In this document: one piece after another, positions 4,141 through 5,456 of the stretch | Layout of the letters: each line of letters begins with the position of its first letter | Numbering within the stretch: position 1 is the stretch's first letter | Assembly (NCBI GenBank): GCA_025454565.1 | Contig: JALOOE010000205.1 | Location: 1-5,456 of the forward strand | Length of the DNA: 5,456 bases | Direction: 5' to 3' | Origin: Anaerolineae bacterium | GTDB taxonomy: Bacteria; Chloroflexota; Anaerolineae; CG2-30-64-16 | The notes under the pieces: model-generated | The model's input: the letters and a program-made list of their open reading frames with translations, nothing else | Database searches by the model: none | Told to the model about the DNA's origin: nothing | Translations under genes and position numbers: made by a program

Positions 4141-5456
4141 CGTGGCGCCTCCAGGTCGGCCTCGGACGCCTCTTTTGCCCACCGGCCGTTGCGCCTGAAG
4201 AGATCCACCAGCCGCCAGACCATCAGCGCGGCCAACACGATCAGGGTGATCGCCAACCCCGCATCGGCGATGATCATGGTGATATCCACGAGCGGCTGTT
4301 GCTCGGCCTCGCTCACGAACAGGCGCTTGGTCTCGTAGAGCGAAACTGAGGCGAAGGCGATATCGGAGGCGATGATGACGATCCAGCCGAACCATTGCCG
4401 CGCCTTACCCTTCAACCCAACCATGTCGGCGTAGAGCAGCAGAATGATAGTGGCGATGATCCCAGCCAGGATGTGCCAGTGGCCGGTCAGCGCGATTTGC
4501 TCCTCGCGCAGCGGCCAGAGCCGGATCGCCTTCAGCCGCATCGCCATGAAGATGCCGATGGCGGTCACGACGAAGTTCATGAAGATCATCTGCCACAGCA
4601 TACCGAACTTGAGCGGATCGTGCAGCAACGCGGACAGCTTCTTGCCGAAACGCGCGCGTTCGATGCCAAGTTGCGCCAGGCGTTCTCGCACGATCTTGCG
4701 CCACCCATAGTAGACCAGCAACCATGACGCCAGCAGCACGGGGAAGGAGCCGATATTGATGATCATGTGCGCAATCGGCTTGAAAGGCACCACCGCCCAC
4801 ACCCCGGCCGTGATGATCAGCGTGCCGACGATCATCAGCGGCATGGCGATCTTATGCAGGCGGCCCTTGAAATCAAACCAGCGGCCCAGGATCAGCGTCA
4901 AGGCGATGGCGATCAACGTCAGCATGATGTGGAGATGGCCGATGATCGCCAATTGCAGCGGCGACTTGACGGGGAAGCGGATGATGTCCTCGGCCAGGAA
5001 CGTCCTGAAGCCCTGGCCGAAGAGCGATCCCGGTACGGCGCCAAACAATACCGAACCGAGAGTCGCAGCCGCCATGGTGAAGAAGGCGAGGCGCTCGACG
5101 CTGACGCCGCGCTTCGTGTGTGCGTATTCGGGGTCGCTGACGTGGTATTCGCTGCGCCACGGCCACAGCGCAGCCGCCAGTTGCAGCCCGGCGAAGAAAA
5201 CCAGCGCCTGCCCGGTGATGAACAGCCCGTGGAACACGAAATTGCGGCCGAAATAGCCGAACGCCAGCCCGAAGACCAACGAGGTGATGTAGCCGATCGT
5301 GATCGTCGCGTTGATGTTGGCCTGTTGCTGCGGCTTCATCCGCACCAGCGCGGTGATCAGGTACGTTTCGATGGCGACCACAGCCATCGCGATGGTGTGA
5401 TAGAGCAGGATGATCCGCCCCTCGCGCTCGGCCTCGACCAACCGCATGCCGTAGAG
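4137..5456 (-). CDS. Polytopic (about 11-helix) membrane protein with duplicated GHxH motifs, heme-copper-oxidase-like; 5' end probably beyond window
   Basis: Not a family I can name. Numbering from the Met at 5447 (436 residues), helices lie near 11-34, 43-67, 70-94, 120-144, 165-188, 199-221, 226-249, 282-303, 319-342, 352-371 and 388-412. Two motifs, GHLHI (170-174) and GHWHI (322-326), sit at the start of helices 5 and 9, and the roughly 47 residues from each align without gaps, including a shared KG, so the protein has an internal duplication. Further membrane His are H17, H73 and H227. The GHxH helix followed by a KG loop and another helix recalls helices X-XI of heme-copper oxidases and NO reductases, where His residues bind hemes; heme binding is inferred. 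Upstream of 5447 the frame stays open to the edge and no ribosome site is visible in those 9 bases, so the true start may be further right. Confidence 0.8.
   Translation of the reverse strand, partial: LYGMRLVEAEREGRIILLYHTIAMAVVAIETYLITALVRMKPQQQANINATITIGYITSLVFGLAFGYFGRNFVFHGLFITGQALVFFAGLQLAAALWPWRSEYHVSDPEYAHTKRGVSVERLAFFTMAAATLGSVLFGAVPGSLFGQGFRTFLAEDIIRFPVKSPLQLAIIGHLHIMLTLIAIALTLILGRWFDFKGRLHKIAMPLMIVGTLIITAGVWAVVPFKPIAHMIINIGSFPVLLASWLLVYYGWRKIVRERLAQLGIERARFGKKLSALLHDPLKFGMLWQMIFMNFVVTAIGIFMAMRLKAIRLWPLREEQIALTGHWHILAGIIATIILLLYADMVGLKGKARQWFGWIVIIASDIAFASVSLYETKRLFVSEAEQQPLVDITMIIADAGLAITLIVLAALMVWRLVDLFRRNGRWAKEASEADLEAPR
4148..4152 (-). promoter_or_regulatory. Ribosome binding site of the SUMF1-fold lipoprotein
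   Basis: GGAGG on the minus strand, 7 bases before the ATG at 4140 and inside the 3' end of the upstream gene. It rules out the longer reading of the same frame, open as far as 4395, as the true start. Confidence 0.8.

Noticed and set aside
4141..4395. Upstream extension of the lipoprotein frame to an ATG at 4395
   Set aside because: The extension lies inside the membrane protein gene, has Arg-rich low-quality sequence and would bury the signal peptide and lipobox. The ATG at 4140 has GGAGG at the right distance.
1..5456. CRISPR array, tRNA, rRNA or insertion sequence
   Set aside because: No evenly spaced repeats with unique spacers, no tRNA or rRNA signatures and no transposase motifs or terminal inverted repeats were seen; the tandem words are too short and contiguous.

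Overview
All six genes in this window lie on the minus strand, so reading runs from right to left. They look like one compact operon: the gene gaps, right to left, are an ATGA stop/start overlap, then 43, 89, 12 and 67 bases, with no convincing terminator between them. The sequence is GC-rich. The gene content (quinol-linked NrfHA nitrite reductase, heme O synthase, polytopic membrane proteins, a sulfatase-modifying-factor-fold lipoprotein) and the spacers made of short tandem words suggest a respiratory, facultatively anaerobic bacterium. Chloroflexota (Anaerolineae or Roseiflexus-like) is my best guess, but this is an inference without a database search.

Right end (5456-4137): a large membrane protein with about 11 helices, open at the right edge. 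It has two GHxH motifs lying in an internal duplication and faintly resembles helices X-XI of heme-copper oxidases. Its stop overlaps the start of a lipoprotein (4140-3223) with the formylglycine-generating-enzyme/NirV fold but without the catalytic cysteine pair. Next comes a UbiA-family protoheme IX farnesyltransferase, CtaB-like (3179-2304), whose first codons are built from a 7-bp tandem array.

Left half: a six-helix membrane protein of unknown function (2214-1513) is tightly linked to nrfH (1500-985), a membrane-anchored tetraheme quinol dehydrogenase. Last is nrfA (917 to the left edge), the ammonia-forming nitrite reductase, cut by the window after its fourth heme motif. Its first heme motif is CXXCH rather than the classical CXXCK.

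Working model (inference): NrfH takes electrons from the quinol pool and passes them to NrfA, which reduces nitrite to ammonium on the outer face of the membrane. The upstream membrane protein, lipoprotein and CtaB may form or mature a second, heme-containing respiratory component co-expressed with NrfHA. The most unusual points are the CXXCH-type NrfA, the duplicated GHxH membrane protein, the cysteine-less SUMF1-fold lipoprotein with a His-rich loop, and a recurring family of GACGA-rich and heptamer repeats at gene junctions.
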